64,000 bases of DNA from Crossaster papposus (GCA_037893245.1 JBAIAA010000021.1:2170001-2234000), one strand, 5' to 3'; positions 1-9,377 are shown, numbered from the stretch's first letter. Made by a program: numbers and translations. Notes: generated by a model not told the origin, from the sequence alone.

Positions 1-70
1 GGATTAGCTCAAATGGTAGAGCGCTCGCTTTGCATGTGAGATGTACCGGGATCGATACCCGGATCTTCCA
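1..70 (+). tRNA. tRNA-Ala (TGC), 5' cut by window
   Basis: Unit 1; TGC consensus. The first three bases lie before the window. Confidence 0.93.
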
Positions 71-124
71 TATAATATTTGTTGATTTTTACTGCATGGT
101 ATTTCTTCATTTTATAATTTTCAC

Positions 125-152
125 AAATATACTCAAGAATGAGAGATGTGTT
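125..152 (+). promoter_or_regulatory. Upstream TATA-like element of the tRNA unit (example)
   Basis: In both main spacer types an AATATA hexamer lies at -27 to -22 from tRNA base 1, followed by CTCAAGAA and a purine-rich stretch. It is kept in almost every unit although other spacer bases differ. A TATA-like box at this distance is known to help TFIIIB placement at many RNA polymerase III genes; that role here is inferred. Confidence 0.55.
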
Positions 153-225
153 GGGGGATTAGCTCAAATGGTAGAGCGCTCGCTTAGCATGCGAGAGGTA
201 CCGGGATCGATACCCGGATCTTCCA
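153..225 (+). tRNA. tRNA-Ala (AGC)
   Basis: Unit 2; AGC consensus. Anticodon at 186-188. Confidence 0.96.
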
Positions 226-240
226 AATAATATTTGTTCA

Positions 241-245
241 TTTTT
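241..245 (+). terminator. RNA polymerase III T5 terminator (example, unit 2)
   Basis: A run of five T lies 16 to 20 bases after the tRNA 3' end. The same run at the same distance follows nearly all units in every spacer type, which argues that each gene is terminated separately rather than read through to the next. A few spacers (after units 132, 146 and 166) have only four T. Confidence 0.75.
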
Positions 246-307
246 ACTGCATGGTCTTTCTTCATTTTATAATTTTCACAAATATACTCAAGAATAAGAT
301 ATGTGTT

Positions 308-380
308 GGGGGATTAGCTCAAATGGTAGAGCGCTCGCTTTACATGTGAGATGTACCGGGATCGATACCCGGATCTTCCA
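308..380 (+). tRNA. tRNA with Val anticodon (TAC) on an Ala body
   Basis: Unit 3. The body is the TGC type with G35A, so the anticodon at 341-343 is TAC, which would read valine GUA. G3:U70 and A73 are intact, so alanyl-tRNA synthetase is expected to charge it with alanine. Scanners would call it tRNA-Val. It is matched by unit 98. Confidence 0.93.
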
Positions 381-462
381 TATAATATTTGTTGATTTTT
401 ACTGCATGGTATTTCTTCATTTTATAATTTTCACAAATATACTCAAGAATGAGAGATGTGTT

Positions 463-535
463 GGGGGATTAGCTCAAATGGTAGAGCGCTCGCTTAGCAT
501 GCGAGAGGTACCGAGATCGATACCCGGATCTTCCA
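463..535 (+). tRNA. tRNA-Ala (AGC)
   Basis: Unit 4; G52A mispairs in the T stem. Shared with unit 99. Confidence 0.9.
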
Positions 536-617
536 AATAATATTTCTTCATTTTTACTGCATGGTATTTCTTTATTTTATAATTTTCACAAATATACTCA
601 AGAATGAGACATGTGTT

Positions 618-690
618 GGGGGATTAGCTCAAATGGTAGAGCGCTCGCTTAGCATGCGAGAGGTACCGGGATCGATACCCGGATCTTCCA
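618..690 (+). tRNA. tRNA-Ala (AGC)
   Basis: Unit 5; AGC consensus. Confidence 0.95.
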
Positions 691-772
691 AATAATATGT
701 GTTGATTTTTACTGTATGGCATTTCTTCATTTTGTAATTTTCTAAAATATACTCAAGAAAAAGATGTGTGTT

Positions 773-845
773 GGGGGATTAGCTCAAATGGTAGAGCGCT
801 CGCTTTGCATGTGAGATGTACCGGGATCGATACCCGGATCTTCCA
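773..845 (+). tRNA. tRNA-Ala (TGC)
   Basis: Unit 6; TGC consensus. Confidence 0.95.
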
Positions 846-927
846 TATAATATTTGTTGATTTTTACTGCATGGTATTTCTTCATTTTATAATTCTCACA
901 AATATACTCAAGAATGAGAGATGTTTT

Positions 928-1000
928 GGGGGATTAGCTCAAATGGTAGAGCGCTCGCTTAGCATGCGAGAGGTACCGGGATCGATACCCGGATCTTCCA
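928..1000 (+). tRNA. tRNA-Ala (AGC)
   Basis: Unit 7; AGC consensus. Confidence 0.95.
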
Positions 1001-1082
1001 AATAATATTTCTTCATTTTTACTGTATGGCATTTCTTCATTTTGTTATTTTCTAAAATATACTCAAGAAAGAGATGTGTGTT

Positions 1083-1154
1083 GGGGGATTAGCTCAAATG
1101 TTAGAGCGCTCGCTTTGCATGTGAGATGTACCGGATCGATACCCGGATCTTCCA
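1083..1154 (+). tRNA. tRNA-Ala (TGC), 72 nt, defective T stem
   Basis: Unit 8; G19T and one G missing from the T stem. Shared with unit 103. Possibly a pseudogene. Confidence 0.8.
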
Positions 1155-1237
1155 TATAATATTTCTTCATTTTTACTGCATGGTATTTCTTCATTTTTAT
1201 AATTTTCACAAATATACTCAAGAATGAGAGATGTGTT

Positions 1238-1310
1238 GGGGGATTAGCTCAAATGGTAGAGCGCTCGCTTAGCATGCGAGAGGTACCGGGATCGATACCC
1301 GGATCTTCCA
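1238..1310 (+). tRNA. tRNA-Ala (AGC)
   Basis: Unit 9; AGC consensus. Confidence 0.95.
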
Positions 1311-1392
1311 AATAATATGTGTTGATTTTTACTGTATGGCATTTCTTCATTTTGTAATGTTCTAAAATATACTCAAGAAAGAGGTGTGTGTT

Positions 1393-1465
1393 GGGGGATT
1401 AGCTCAAATGTTAGAGCGCTCGCTTTGCATGTGAGATGTACCGGGATCGATACCCGGATCTTCCA
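1393..1465 (+). tRNA. tRNA-Ala (TGC)
   Basis: Unit 10; G19T, which removes one of the two conserved D-loop G bases. Confidence 0.9.
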
Positions 1466-1547
1466 TATAATATTTGTTGATTTTTACTGCATGGTATTTC
1501 TTCATTTTATAATTTTTACAAATATACTCAAGAATGAGAGATGTGTT

Positions 1548-1620
1548 GGGGGATTAGCTCAAATGGTAGAGCGCTCGCTTAGCATGCGAGAGGTACCGGG
1601 ATCGATAGCCGGATCTTCCA
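1548..1620 (+). tRNA. tRNA-Ala (AGC)
   Basis: Unit 11; C61G breaks the 53:61 pair and alters the B box. Confidence 0.87.
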
Positions 1621-1702
1621 AATAATATTTGTTCATTTTTACTGCATGGTATTTCTTCATTTTATAATTTTCACAAATATACTCAAGAATGAGAGATGTG
1701 TT

Positions 1703-1775
1703 GGGGGATTAGCTCAAATGATAGAGCGCTCGCTTAGCATGCGAGAGGTACCGGGATCGATACCCGGATCTTCCA
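1703..1775 (+). tRNA. tRNA-Ala (AGC)
   Basis: Unit 12; G19A. Confidence 0.9.
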
Positions 1776-1857
1776 AATAATATGTGTTGATTTTTACTGT
1801 ATGGCATTTCTTCATTTTGTAATTTTCTAAAATATACTCAAGAAAGAGATGTGTGTC

Positions 1858-1930
1858 GGGGGATTAGCTCAAATGGTAGAGCGCTCGCTTTGCATGTGAG
1901 ATGTACCGGGATCGATACCCGGATCTTCCA
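1858..1930 (+). tRNA. tRNA-Ala (TGC)
   Basis: Unit 13; TGC consensus. Confidence 0.95.
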
Positions 1931-2012
1931 TATAATATTTGTTGATTTTTACTGCATGGTATTTCTTCATTGTATAATTTTCACAAATATACTCAAGAAT
2001 GAGAGATGTGTT

Positions 2013-2085
2013 GGGGGATTAGCTCAAATGGTAGAGCGCTCGCTTAGCATGCGAGAGGTACCGGGATCGATACCCGGATCTTCCA
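2013..2085 (+). tRNA. tRNA-Ala (AGC)
   Basis: Unit 14; AGC consensus. Confidence 0.95.
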
Positions 2086-2167
2086 AATAATATTTCTTCA
2101 TTTTTACTGCATGGTATTTCTTTATTTTATAATTTTCACAAATATACTCAAGATTGAGAGATGTGTT

Positions 2168-2240
2168 GGGGGATTAGCTCAAATGGTAGGGCGCTCGCTT
2201 AGCATGCGAGAGGTACCGGGATCGATACCCGGATCTTCCA
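2168..2240 (+). tRNA. tRNA-Ala (AGC)
   Basis: Unit 15; A23G leaves a wobble pair with U12. Confidence 0.93.
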
Positions 2241-2322
2241 AATAATATTTCTTCATTTTTACTGCATGGTATTTCTTTATTTTATAATTTTCACAAATAT
2301 ACTCAAGAATGAGAGATGTGTT

Positions 2323-2395
2323 GGGGGATTAGCTCAAATGGTAGAGCGCTCGCTTAGCATGCGAGAGGTACCGGGATCGATACCCGGATCTTCCA
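2323..2395 (+). tRNA. tRNA-Ala (AGC)
   Basis: Unit 16; AGC consensus. Confidence 0.95.
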
Positions 2396-2478
2396 AATAA
2401 TTATGTGTTGATTTTTACTGTATGGCATTTCTTCATTTTGTAATTTTCTAAAATATACTCAAGAAAGAGATGTGTGTT

Positions 2479-2551
2479 GGGGGATTAGCTCAAATGGTAG
2501 AGCGCTCGCTTTGCATGTGAGATGTACTGGGATCGATACCCGGATCTTCCA
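2479..2551 (+). tRNA. tRNA-Ala (TGC)
   Basis: Unit 17; C50T, wobble pair kept. Confidence 0.94.
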
Positions 2552-2633
2552 TATAATATTTGTTGATTTTTACTGCATGGTATTTCTTCATTTTATAATT
2601 TTCACAAATATACTCAAGAATGAGAGATGTGTT

Positions 2634-2706
2634 GGGGGATTAGCTCAAATGGTAGAGCGCTCGCTTAGCATGCGAGAGGTACCGGGATCGATACCCGGAT
2701 CTTCCA
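2634..2706 (+). tRNA. tRNA-Ala (AGC)
   Basis: Unit 18; AGC consensus. Confidence 0.95.
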
Positions 2707-2788
2707 AATAATATTTGTTCATTTTTACTGCATGGTATTTCTTCATTTTATAATTTTCACAAATATACTCAAGAATAAGATATGTGTT

Positions 2789-2861
2789 GGGGGATTAGCT
2801 CAAATGGTAGAGCGCTCGCTTAGCATGCGAGAGGTACCGGGATCGATACCCGGATCTTCCA
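2789..2861 (+). tRNA. tRNA-Ala (AGC)
   Basis: Unit 19; AGC consensus. Confidence 0.95.
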
Positions 2862-2943
2862 AATAATATTTCTTCATTTTTACTGCATGGTATTTCTTCA
2901 TTGTATAATTTTCACAAATATACTCAAGAATGAGAGATGTGTT

Positions 2944-3016
2944 GGGGGATTAGCTCAAATGGTAGAGCGCTCGCTTAGCATGCGAGAGGTACCGGGATCG
3001 GTACCCGGATCTTCCA
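2944..3016 (+). tRNA. tRNA-Ala (AGC)
   Basis: Unit 20; A58G in the T loop and B box. Confidence 0.88.
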
Positions 3017-3098
3017 AATAATATTTGTTCATTTTTACTGTATGGCATTTCTTCATTTTGTTATTTTCTAAAATATACTCAAGAAAGAGATGTGTGTT

Positions 3099-3171
3099 GG
3101 GGGATTAGCTCAAATGGTAGAGCTCTCGCTTAGCATGCGAGAGGTACCGGGATCGGTACCCGGATCTTCCA
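3099..3171 (+). tRNA. tRNA-Ala (AGC)
   Basis: Unit 21; G26T and A58G. Confidence 0.87.
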
Positions 3172-3253
3172 AATAATATTTGTTCATTTTTACTGCATGG
3201 TATTTCTTCATTTTATAATTTTCACAAATATACTCAAGAATGAGAGATGTGTT

Positions 3254-3326
3254 GGGGGATTAGCTCAAATGGTAGAGCGCTCGCTTAGCATGCGAGAGGT
3301 ACCGGGATCGATACCCGGATCTTCCA
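3254..3326 (+). tRNA. tRNA-Ala (AGC)
   Basis: Unit 22; AGC consensus. Confidence 0.95.
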
Positions 3327-3409
3327 AATAATTATGTGTTGATTTTTACTGTATGGCATTTCTTCATTTTGTAATTTTCTAAAATATACTCAAGAAAGAG
3401 ATGTGTGTT

Positions 3410-3482
3410 GGGGGATTAGCTCAAATGGTAGAGCGCTCGCTTTGCATGTGAGATGTACCGGGATCGATACCCGGATCTTCCA
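3410..3482 (+). tRNA. tRNA-Ala (TGC)
   Basis: Unit 23; TGC consensus. Confidence 0.95.
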
Positions 3483-3564
3483 TATAATATTTGTTGATTT
3501 TTACTGCATGGTATTTCTTCATTTTATAATTTTCACAAATATACTCAAGAATGAGAGATGTGTT

Positions 3565-3637
3565 GGGGGATTAGCTCAAATGGTAGAGCGCTCGCTTAGC
3601 ATGCGAGAGGTACCGGGATCGATACCCGGATCTTCCA
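3565..3637 (+). tRNA. tRNA-Ala (AGC)
   Basis: Unit 24; AGC consensus. Confidence 0.95.
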
Positions 3638-3719
3638 AATAATATTTGTTCATTTTTACTGCATGGTATTTCTTCATTTTATAATTTTCACAAATATACT
3701 CAAGAATGAGAGATGTTTT

Positions 3720-3792
3720 GGGGGATTAGCTCAAATGGTAGAGCGCTCGCTTAGCATGCGAGAGGTACCGGGATCGATACCCGGATCTTCCA
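3720..3792 (+). tRNA. tRNA-Ala (AGC)
   Basis: Unit 25; AGC consensus. Confidence 0.95.
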
Positions 3793-3874
3793 AATAATAT
3801 TTGTTCATTTTTACTGTATGGTATTTCTTCATTGTATAATTTTCACAAATATACTCAAGAATGAGAGATGTGTT

Positions 3875-3947
3875 GGGGGATTATCTCAAATGGTAGAGCG
3901 CTCGCTTAGCATGCGAGAGGTACCGGGATCGATACCCGGATCTTCCA
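3875..3947 (+). tRNA. tRNA-Ala (AGC)
   Basis: Unit 26; G10T breaks the 10:25 pair and the A box. Confidence 0.86.
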
Positions 3948-4029
3948 AATAATATTTCTTCATTTTTACTGTATGGCATTTCTTCATTTTGTTATTTTCT
4001 AAAATATACTCAAGAAAGAGATGTGTGTT

Positions 4030-4102
4030 GGGGGATTAGCTCAAATGTTAGAGCGCTCGCTTTGCATGTGAGATGTACCGGGATCGATACCCGGATCTTC
4101 CA
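4030..4102 (+). tRNA. tRNA-Ala (TGC)
   Basis: Unit 27; G19T. Confidence 0.9.
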
Positions 4103-4184
4103 TATAATATTTCTTCATTTTTACTGCATGGTATTTCTTCATTTTATAATTTTCACAAATATACTCAAGAATGAGAGATGTGTT

Positions 4185-4257
4185 GGGGGATTAGCTCAAA
4201 TGGTAGAGCGCTCGCTTAGCATGCGAGAGGTACCGGGATCGATACCCGGATCTTCCA
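4185..4257 (+). tRNA. tRNA-Ala (AGC)
   Basis: Unit 28; AGC consensus. Confidence 0.95.
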
Positions 4258-4339
4258 AATAATATGTGTTGATTTTTACTGTATGGCATTTCTTCATTTT
4301 GTAATGTTCTAAAATATACTCAAGAAAGAGGTGTGTGTT

Positions 4340-4412
4340 GGGGGATTAGCTCAAATGTTAGAGCGCTCGCTTTGCATGTGAGATGTACCGGGATCGATAC
4401 CCGGATCTTCCA
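4340..4412 (+). tRNA. tRNA-Ala (TGC)
   Basis: Unit 29; G19T. The spacer after it has a 4-bp TGAT duplication (159-bp step). Confidence 0.9.
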
Positions 4413-4498
4413 TATAATATTTGTTGATTGATTTTTACTGCATGGTATTTCTTCATTTTATAATTTTCACAAATATACTCAAGAATGATAGATGTGTT

Positions 4499-4571
4499 GG
4501 GGGATTAGCTCAAATGGTAGAGCGCTCGCTTAGCATGCGAGAGGTACCGGGATCGATACCCGGATCTTCCA
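4499..4571 (+). tRNA. tRNA-Ala (AGC)
   Basis: Unit 30; AGC consensus. Confidence 0.95.
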
Positions 4572-4653
4572 AATAATATGTGTAGATTTTTACTGTATGG
4601 CATTTCTTCATTTTGTAATTTTCTAAAATATACTCAAGAAAGAGATGTGTGTT

Positions 4654-4726
4654 GGGGGATTAGCTCAAATGGTAGAGCGCTCGCTTTGCATGTGAGATGT
4701 ACCGGGATCGATACCCGGATCTTCCA
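4654..4726 (+). tRNA. tRNA-Ala (TGC)
   Basis: Unit 31; TGC consensus. Confidence 0.95.
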
Positions 4727-4808
4727 TATAATATTTGTTGATTTTTACTGCATGGTATTTCTTCATTTTATAATTTTCACAAATATACTCAAGAATGAGA
4801 GATGTGTT

Positions 4809-4881
4809 GGGGGATTAGCTCAAATGGTAGAGCGCTCGCTTAGCATGCGAGAGGTACCGGGATCGATACCCGGATCTTCCA
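4809..4881 (+). tRNA. tRNA-Ala (AGC)
   Basis: Unit 32; AGC consensus. Confidence 0.95.
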
Positions 4882-4963
4882 AATAATATTTGTTCATTTT
4901 TACTGCATGGTATTTCTTCATTTTATAATTTTCACAAATATACTCAAGAATGAGAGATGTGTT

Positions 4964-5036
4964 GGGGGATTAGCTCAAATGATAGAGCGCTCGCTTAGCA
5001 TGCGAGAGGTACCGGGATCGATACCCGGATCTTCCA
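4964..5036 (+). tRNA. tRNA-Ala (AGC)
   Basis: Unit 33; G19A. Confidence 0.9.
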
Positions 5037-5118
5037 AATAATATGTGTTGATTTTTACTGTATGGCATTTCTTCATTTTGTAATTTTCTAAAATATACTC
5101 AAGAAAGAGATGTGTGTC

Positions 5119-5191
5119 GGGGGATTAGCTCAAATGGTAGAGCGCTCGCTTTGCATGTGAGATGTACCGGGATCGATACCCGGATCTTCCA
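5119..5191 (+). tRNA. tRNA-Ala (TGC)
   Basis: Unit 34; TGC consensus. Confidence 0.95.
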
Positions 5192-5273
5192 TATAATATT
5201 TGTTGATTTTTACTGCATGGTATTTCTTCATTTTATAATTTTCACAAATATACTCAAGAATGAGAGATGTGTT

Positions 5274-5346
5274 GGGGGATTAGCTCAAATGGTAGAGCGC
5301 TCGCTTAGCATGCGAGAGGTACCGGGATCGATACCCGGATCTTCCA
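5274..5346 (+). tRNA. tRNA-Ala (AGC)
   Basis: Unit 35; AGC consensus. Confidence 0.95.
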
Positions 5347-5428
5347 AATAATATTTGTTCATTTTTACTGCATGGTATTTCTTCATTTTATAATTTTCAC
5401 AAATATACTCAAGAATGAGAGATGTTTT

Positions 5429-5501
5429 GGGGGATTAGCTCAAATGGTAGAGCGCTCGCTTAGCATGCGAGAGGTACCGGGATCGATACCCGGATCTTCC
5501 A
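5429..5501 (+). tRNA. tRNA-Ala (AGC)
   Basis: Unit 36; AGC consensus. Confidence 0.95.
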
Positions 5502-5583
5502 AATAATATTAGTTCATTTTTACTGTATGGCATTTCTTCATTTTGTAATTTTCTAAAATATACTCAAGAAAGAGATGTGTGTA

Positions 5584-5656
5584 GGGGGATTAGCTCAAAT
5601 GGTAGAGCGCTCGCTTTGCATGTGAGATGTACCGGGATCGATACCCGGATCTTCCA
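5584..5656 (+). tRNA. tRNA-Ala (TGC)
   Basis: Unit 37; TGC consensus. Confidence 0.95.
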
Positions 5657-5738
5657 TATAATATTTGTTGATTTTTACTGCATGGTATTTCTTCATTTTA
5701 TAATTTTCACAAATATACTCAAGAATGAGAGATGTGTT

Positions 5739-5811
5739 GGGGGATTAGCTCAAATGGTAGAGCGCTCGCTTAGCATGCGATAGGTACCGGGATCGATACC
5801 CGGATCTTCCA
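5739..5811 (+). tRNA. tRNA-Ala (AGC)
   Basis: Unit 38; G43T opens the outer anticodon-stem pair. Confidence 0.89.
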
Positions 5812-5893
5812 AATAATATTTGTTCATTTTTACTGCATGATATTTCTTCATTTTATAATTTTCACAAATATACTCAAGAATGAGAGATGTTTT

Positions 5894-5966
5894 GGGGGAT
5901 TAGCTCAAATGGTAGAGCGCTCGCTTAGCATGCGAGAGGTACCGGGATCGATACCCGGATCTTCCA
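5894..5966 (+). tRNA. tRNA-Ala (AGC)
   Basis: Unit 39; AGC consensus. Confidence 0.95.
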
Positions 5967-6048
5967 AATAATATTAGTTCATTTTTACTGTATGGCATTT
6001 CTTCATTTTGTAATTTTCTAAAATATACTCAAGAAAGAGATGTGTGTC

Positions 6049-6121
6049 GGGGGATTAGCTCAAATGGTAGAGCGCTCGCTTTGCATGTGAGATGTACCGG
6101 GATCGATACCCGGATCTTCCA
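6049..6121 (+). tRNA. tRNA-Ala (TGC)
   Basis: Unit 40; TGC consensus. Confidence 0.95.
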
Positions 6122-6203
6122 TATAATATTTGTTGATTTTTACTGCATGGTATTTCTTCATTTTATAATTTTCACAAATATACTCAAGAATGAGAGATGT
6201 GTT

Positions 6204-6276
6204 GGGGGATTAGCTCAAATGGTAGAGCGCTCGCTTAGCATGCGAGAGGTACCGGGATCGATACCCGGATCTTCCA
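6204..6276 (+). tRNA. tRNA-Ala (AGC)
   Basis: Unit 41; AGC consensus. Confidence 0.95.
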
Positions 6277-6358
6277 AATAATATTTGTTCATTTTTACTG
6301 TATGGTATTTCTTCATTGTATAATTTTCACAAATATACTCAAGAATGAGAGATGTGTT

Positions 6359-6431
6359 GGGGGATTAGCTCAAATGGTAGAGCGGTCGCTTTGCATGTGA
6401 GATGTACCGGGATCGATACCCGGATCTTCCA
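6359..6431 (+). tRNA. tRNA-Ala (TGC)
   Basis: Unit 42; C27G opens the outer anticodon-stem pair. It is preceded by the spacer type normally found before AGC genes. Confidence 0.88.
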
Positions 6432-6513
6432 TATAATATTTGTTGATTTTTACTGCATGGTATTTCTTCATTTTGTAATTTTCTAAAATATACTAAAGAA
6501 AGAGATGTGTGTT

Positions 6514-6586
6514 GGGGGATTAGCTCAAATGGTAGAGCGCTCGCTTTGCATGTGAGATGTACCGGGATCGATACCCGGATCTTCCA
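6514..6586 (+). tRNA. tRNA-Ala (TGC)
   Basis: Unit 43; TGC consensus. Units 42 and 43 are the only adjacent TGC pair. Confidence 0.95.
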
Positions 6587-6668
6587 TATAATATTTGTTG
6601 ATTTTTACTGCATGGTATTTCTTCATTTTATAATTTTCACAAATATACTCAAGAATGAGAGATGTGTT

Positions 6669-6741
6669 GGGGGATTAGCTCAAATGGTAGAGCGCTCGCT
6701 TAGCATGCGATAGGTACCGGGATCGATACCCGGATCTTCCA
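6669..6741 (+). tRNA. tRNA-Ala (AGC)
   Basis: Unit 44; G43T. Confidence 0.89.
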
Positions 6742-6823
6742 AATAATATTAGTTCATTTTTACTGTATGGCATTTCTTCATTTTGTTATTTTCTAAAATA
6801 TACTCAAGAAAGAGATGTGTGTT

Positions 6824-6896
6824 GGGGGATTAGCTCAAATGGTAGAGCGCTCGCTTAGCATGCGAGAGGTACCGGGATCGGTACCCGGATCTTCCA
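6824..6896 (+). tRNA. tRNA-Ala (AGC)
   Basis: Unit 45; A58G. Confidence 0.88.
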
Positions 6897-6978
6897 AATA
6901 ATATTTGTTCTTTTTTACTGCATGGTATTTCTTCATTGTATAATTTTCACAAATATACTCAAGAATGAGAGATGTATT

Positions 6979-7051
6979 GGGGGATTAGCTCAAATGGTAG
7001 AGCGCTCGCTTAGCATGCGAGAGGTACCGGGATCGATACCCGGATCTTCTA
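6979..7051 (+). tRNA. tRNA-Ala (AGC)
   Basis: Unit 46; C72T gives a G1:U72 wobble. Confidence 0.91.
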
Positions 7052-7134
7052 AATAATTATGTGTTGATTTTTACTGTATGGCATTTCTTCATTTTGTAAT
7101 TTTCTAAAATATACTCAAGAAAGAGATGTGTGTC

Positions 7135-7207
7135 GGGGGATTAGCTCAAATGGTAGAGCGCTCGCTTTGCATGTGAGATGTACCGGGATCGATACCCGGA
7201 TCTTCCA
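7135..7207 (+). tRNA. tRNA-Ala (TGC)
   Basis: Unit 47; TGC consensus. Confidence 0.95.
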
Positions 7208-7289
7208 TATAATATTTGTTCTTTTTTACTGCATGGTATTTCTTCATTGTATAATTTTCACAAATATACTCAAGAATGAGAGATGTGTT

Positions 7290-7362
7290 GGGGGATTAGC
7301 TCAAATGGTAGAGCGCTCGCTTAGCATGCGAGAGGTACCGGGATCGATACCCGGATCTTCCA
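7290..7362 (+). tRNA. tRNA-Ala (AGC)
   Basis: Unit 48; AGC consensus. Confidence 0.95.
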
Positions 7363-7444
7363 AATAATATTTCTTCATTTTTACTGCATGGTATTTCTTT
7401 ATTTTATAATTTTCACAAATATACTCAAGATTGAGAGATGTGTT

Positions 7445-7517
7445 GGGGGATTAGCTCAAATGGTAGGGCGCTCGCTTAGCATGCGAGAGGTACCGCTATC
7501 GATACCCGGATCTTCCA
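7445..7517 (+). tRNA. tRNA-Ala (AGC), T stem damaged
   Basis: Unit 49; A23G, G52C and G53T. Two T-stem pairs and the B box are lost; probably a pseudogene. Shared with unit 81. Confidence 0.75.
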
Positions 7518-7599
7518 AATAATATGTGTTGATTTTTACTGTATGGCATTTCTTCATTTTGTAATTTTCTAAAATATACTAAAGAAAGAGATGTGTGTT

Positions 7600-7672
7600 G
7601 GGGGATTAGCTCAAATGGTAGAGCGCTCGCTTTGCATGTGAGATGTACCGGGATCGATACCCGGATCTTCCA
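7600..7672 (+). tRNA. tRNA-Ala (TGC)
   Basis: Unit 50; TGC consensus. Confidence 0.95.
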
Positions 7673-7754
7673 TATAATATTTGTTGATTTTTACTGCATG
7701 GTATTTCTTCATTTTATATTTTTCACAAATATACTCAAGAATGAGAGATGTGTT

Positions 7755-7827
7755 GGGGGATTAGCTCAAATGGTAGAGCGCTCGCTTAGCATGCGAGAGG
7801 TACCGGGATCGATACCCGGATCTTCCA
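7755..7827 (+). tRNA. tRNA-Ala (AGC)
   Basis: Unit 51; AGC consensus. Confidence 0.95.
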
Positions 7828-7909
7828 AATAATATTTGTTCATTTTTACTGCATGGTATTTCTTCATTTTATAATTTTCACAAATATACTCAAGAATAAG
7901 ATATGTGTT

Positions 7910-7982
7910 GGGGGATTAGCTCAAATGGTAGAGCGCTCGCTTTGCATGTGAGATGTACCGGGATCGATACCCGGATCTTCCA
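7910..7982 (+). tRNA. tRNA-Ala (TGC)
   Basis: Unit 52; TGC consensus. Confidence 0.95.
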
Positions 7983-8064
7983 TATAATATTTGTTGATTT
8001 TTACTGCATGGTATTTCTTCATTTTATAATTTTCACAAATATACTCAAGAATGAGAGATGTTTT

Positions 8065-8137
8065 GGGGGATTAGCTCAAATGGTAGAGCGCTCGCTTAGC
8101 ATGCGAGAGGTACCGGGATCGATACCCGGATCTTCCA
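8065..8137 (+). tRNA. tRNA-Ala (AGC)
   Basis: Unit 53; AGC consensus. Confidence 0.95.
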
Positions 8138-8219
8138 AATAATATTAGTTCATTTTTACTGTATGGCATTTCTTCATTTTGTTATTTTCTAAAATATACT
8201 CAAGAAAGAGATGTGTGTT

Positions 8220-8292
8220 GGGGGATTAGCTCAAATGGTAGAGCGCTCGCTTAGCATGCGAGAGGTATCGGGATCGGTACCCGGATCTTCCA
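8220..8292 (+). tRNA. tRNA-Ala (AGC)
   Basis: Unit 54; C49T (wobble kept) and A58G. Confidence 0.87.
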
Positions 8293-8374
8293 AATAATAT
8301 TTGTTCATTTTTACTGCATGGTATTTCTTTATTTTATAATTTTCACAAATATACTCAAGAATGAGAGATGTGTT

Positions 8375-8447
8375 GGGGGATTAGCTCAAATGGTAGAGCG
8401 CTCGCTTAGCATGCGAGAGGTACCGGGATCGATACCCGGATCTTCTA
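8375..8447 (+). tRNA. tRNA-Ala (AGC)
   Basis: Unit 55; C72T. Confidence 0.91.
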
Positions 8448-8529
8448 AATAATATGTGTTGATTTTTACTGTATGGCATTTCTTCATTTTGTAATTTTCT
8501 AAAATATACTCAAGAACGAGGTGTGTGTT

Positions 8530-8602
8530 GGGGGATTAGCTCAAATGGTAGAGCGCTCGCTTTGCATGTGAGATGTACCGGGATCGATACCCGGATCTTC
8601 CA
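8530..8602 (+). tRNA. tRNA-Ala (TGC)
   Basis: Unit 56; TGC consensus. Confidence 0.95.
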
Positions 8603-8684
8603 TATAATATTTGTTGATTTTTACTGCATGGTATTTCTTCATTTTATAATTTTCACAAATATACTCAAGAATGAGAGATGTGTT

Positions 8685-8757
8685 GGGGGATTAGCTCAAA
8701 TGGTAGAGCGCTCGCTTAGCATGCGAGAGGTACCGGGATCGATACCCGGATCTTCCA
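8685..8757 (+). tRNA. tRNA-Ala (AGC)
   Basis: Unit 57; AGC consensus. Confidence 0.95.
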
Positions 8758-8839
8758 AATAATATTTCTTCATTTTTACTGCATGGTATTTCTTTATTTT
8801 ATAATTTTCACAAATATACTCAAGAATGAGACATGTGTT

Positions 8840-8912
8840 TGGGGATTAGCTCAAATGGTGGAGCGCTCGCTTAGCATGCGAGAGGTACCGGGATCGATAC
8901 CCGGATCTTGCA
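8840..8912 (+). tRNA. tRNA-Ala (AGC), degenerate
   Basis: Unit 58; G1T, A21G and C71G open the end of the acceptor stem. Probably a pseudogene; the same set occurs in unit 89. Confidence 0.75.
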
Positions 8913-8994
8913 AATAATATGTGTTGATTTTTACTGTATGGCATTTCTTCATTTTGTAATTTTCTAAAATATACTCAAGAAAGAGATGTGTGTA

Positions 8995-9067
8995 GGGGGA
9001 TTAGCTCAAATGGTAGAGCGCTCGCTTTGCATGTGAGATGTACCGGGATCGATACCCGGATCTTCCA
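8995..9067 (+). tRNA. tRNA-Ala (TGC)
   Basis: Unit 59; TGC consensus. Confidence 0.95.
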
Positions 9068-9149
9068 TATAATATTTGTTGATTTTTACTGCATGGTATT
9101 TCTTCATTTTATAATTTTCACAAATATACTCAAGAATGAGAGATGTGTT

Positions 9150-9222
9150 GGGGGATTAGCTCAAATGGTAGAGCGCTCGCTTAGCATGCGAGAGGTACCG
9201 GGATCGATACCCGGATCTTCCA
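9150..9222 (+). tRNA. tRNA-Ala (AGC)
   Basis: Unit 60; AGC consensus. Confidence 0.95.
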
Positions 9223-9304
9223 AATAATATTTGTTCATTTTTACTGCATGGTATTTCTTCATTTTATAATTTTCACAAATATACTCAAGAATAAGATATG
9301 TGTT

Positions 9305-9377
9305 GGGGGATTAGCTCAAATGGTAGAGCGCTCGCTTAGCATGCGAGAGGTACCGGGATCGATACCCGGATCTTCCA
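9305..9377 (+). tRNA. tRNA-Ala (AGC)
   Basis: Unit 61; AGC consensus. Confidence 0.95.
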
